Shown here in pieces: positions 63,219-64,000 of a stretch of DNA of 64,000 nt. The notes below the pieces were generated by a model that saw only the letters and a program-made list of their open reading frames with translations, was not told where the DNA came from and made no database searches. The stretch covers positions 26,001 to 90,000 of the forward strand of contig JAVVLW010002894.1 of the NCBI GenBank assembly GCA_034401795.1. The letters run 5' to 3'. The first letter of the stretch is position 1; each line of letters opens with the position of its first letter. The stretch is from Chaetoderma sp. LZ-2023a. Lineage: Eukaryota; Mollusca; Caudofoveata; Chaetodermatida; Chaetodermatidae. A program made the translations under genes and the position numbers.

Positions 63219-64000
63219 GAGGGTTATTGAGAACAAATGCCTTTCCTTGCCATGTGTGTGAGTCGTGGCCGGTGGAGGTTTTAACTGATTTTTTAAATCA
63301 GCAGGTAAAGGACCGGGCGGCAGACGAGAAGAGGCATCTGGAAAAGGATTGTGGTAAGAAGAGGAAGGCATCCATGCCAGACATGGAGGCCTTCCATCTT
63401 GAAATGATGGGATAAATGAAGAAGACGATCACTGATCTTGTCCCGGAGTTGCTTCGCAGCTTGCTTCCCGGGTCAAGTTCGTCATTGTCTTCTTCATTTG
63501 CTCTGGGACAGAGTGTTCCCGTCTCTGGGTCTGGTTCTCTTAGCAAACCAGTTTTCGTTATAGACCCAGAGACGGCTCCCGTTGGTCCAGCGCTGAGGCT
63601 TGCCTCGCCCGTGGACCCGGGAGCGAAAGCCATGGCCTCGGGCGCTCGCTTATCGAGTGCTTTAGAGCAGCCTAAGGCTAAGGGTATCAGTGCCTCACGC
63701 GATATCCCTCCTGCCCAGGCCGAGCTTGATCCCTTTTCAAGCTTGGCATCTAATCTTTCTGGGCAGGAAGAAGAGGACACTGTTATGGCCTACCGATGAG
63801 TCGATGGCCATGGAAATGGATTCCCATGGGCCCTCATGGGGGCCCATGGGTGACCTTTTCCATGGAACTACTTCTTCGGTAGTGGGTTTCACGGCTCAAC
63901 GGCTAGGCCGGCTAGGAGCCGATGGCCGTCCATACCGTATTCCTCGGCTTGCCGAGAGTTACCGTGAGGAAGGCCTGGACTGTGACGTCATGTTTTTAGC
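63219..64000 (+). pseudogene. Gag-like protein of the second DIRS-like element, broken and cut by window end
   Basis: CHVCESWPVEVLTDFL parallels CNVCAVWSVEMMVKFL in the first element's zinc region. A Lys-rich helix follows, a TAA at 63,413, then an open Ser/Pro-rich part to TGA at 63,797. From about 63,770 the sensible sequence is in a shifted frame (TDESMAMEMDSHG ... RIPRLAESYREEGLD) to the end of the window. Confidence 0.6.

Larger units (their letters stand above)
62130..64000 (+). mobile_element. Second DIRS-like element, left part only
   Basis: AGTATACTTACCACCCTGATAC at 62,132 parallels the first element's terminal AATACTCACCATTCTGTTAC. A short leader exon and a gag-like frame follow in the same order as in the first element, but with different sequence, so it is a distinct family. 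The window ends inside gag. Confidence 0.6.

Overview
The window looks like nuclear DNA of a multicellular animal, probably a marine invertebrate. It has AT-rich intergenic DNA, GT-AG exons separated by long introns, several invertebrate-type retroelements (Penelope-like, APE-type non-LTR and DIRS elements), hAT transposons, many palindromic MITEs, and long micro- and minisatellites. I cannot fix the phylum. No tRNA, rRNA, CRISPR or bacterial operon was recognised. Almost everything is mobile-element material; host coding sequence is scarce.

Layout. 0-2 kb: two 3'-terminal exons of a host gene ending in a PCNA-binding (PIP) motif, best compared with the CDT2/DTL C-terminus. A decayed partial copy of the larger exon lies at 5 kb. 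2-12.8 kb: TTAA-flanked MITEs, a hAT MITE with perfect 8-bp target duplications, a broken Penelope-like element with a GIY-YIG domain, and LINE ORF1 and endonuclease remnants. 12.8-14.6 kb: two arrays of a 15-bp satellite around a unique 0.6-kb spacer. 16-19 kb: a decayed LINE with (AAT)n tails. 19.4-21.4 kb: a 2-kb non-autonomous hAT-type element filled with MITEs. 22.4-31.9 kb: minus-strand LINEs, with one (LINE A) inserted into another (LINE B) and a CR1/jockey-like LINE C inserted against LINE B. 32.7-38.8 kb: minisatellites, a tandem duplication, a long (CT)n tract and a decayed gag-like reading frame.

38.95-45.95 kb is the most unusual part: a GC-richer, intronless, tightly packed block of about 14 small genes on both strands. 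It has gene overlaps including an ATGA stop/start, a P-loop ATPase fragment, hydrophobic and coiled-coil proteins, and one family I believe recurs, uncharacterised, in invertebrate genomes. It ends in inverted-repeat hairpin DNA. I read it as a decayed endogenous virus or virus-like DNA element with no recognisable polymerase or integrase. Many genes carry stops or frameshifts, so the copy is dead.

47.1 and 50.7 kb hold two candidate host exons with compatible phases. 51.63-62.05 kb is a structurally complete DIRS retrotransposon: inverted terminal repeats, an internal complementary region copying the circle junction, gag, RT/RNase H and a tyrosine recombinase. A 3.3-kb hAT transposon with a two-exon BED-finger transposase has inserted cleanly into the RNase H region. 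A second, different DIRS-like element starts just downstream in the same orientation and runs off the window end.
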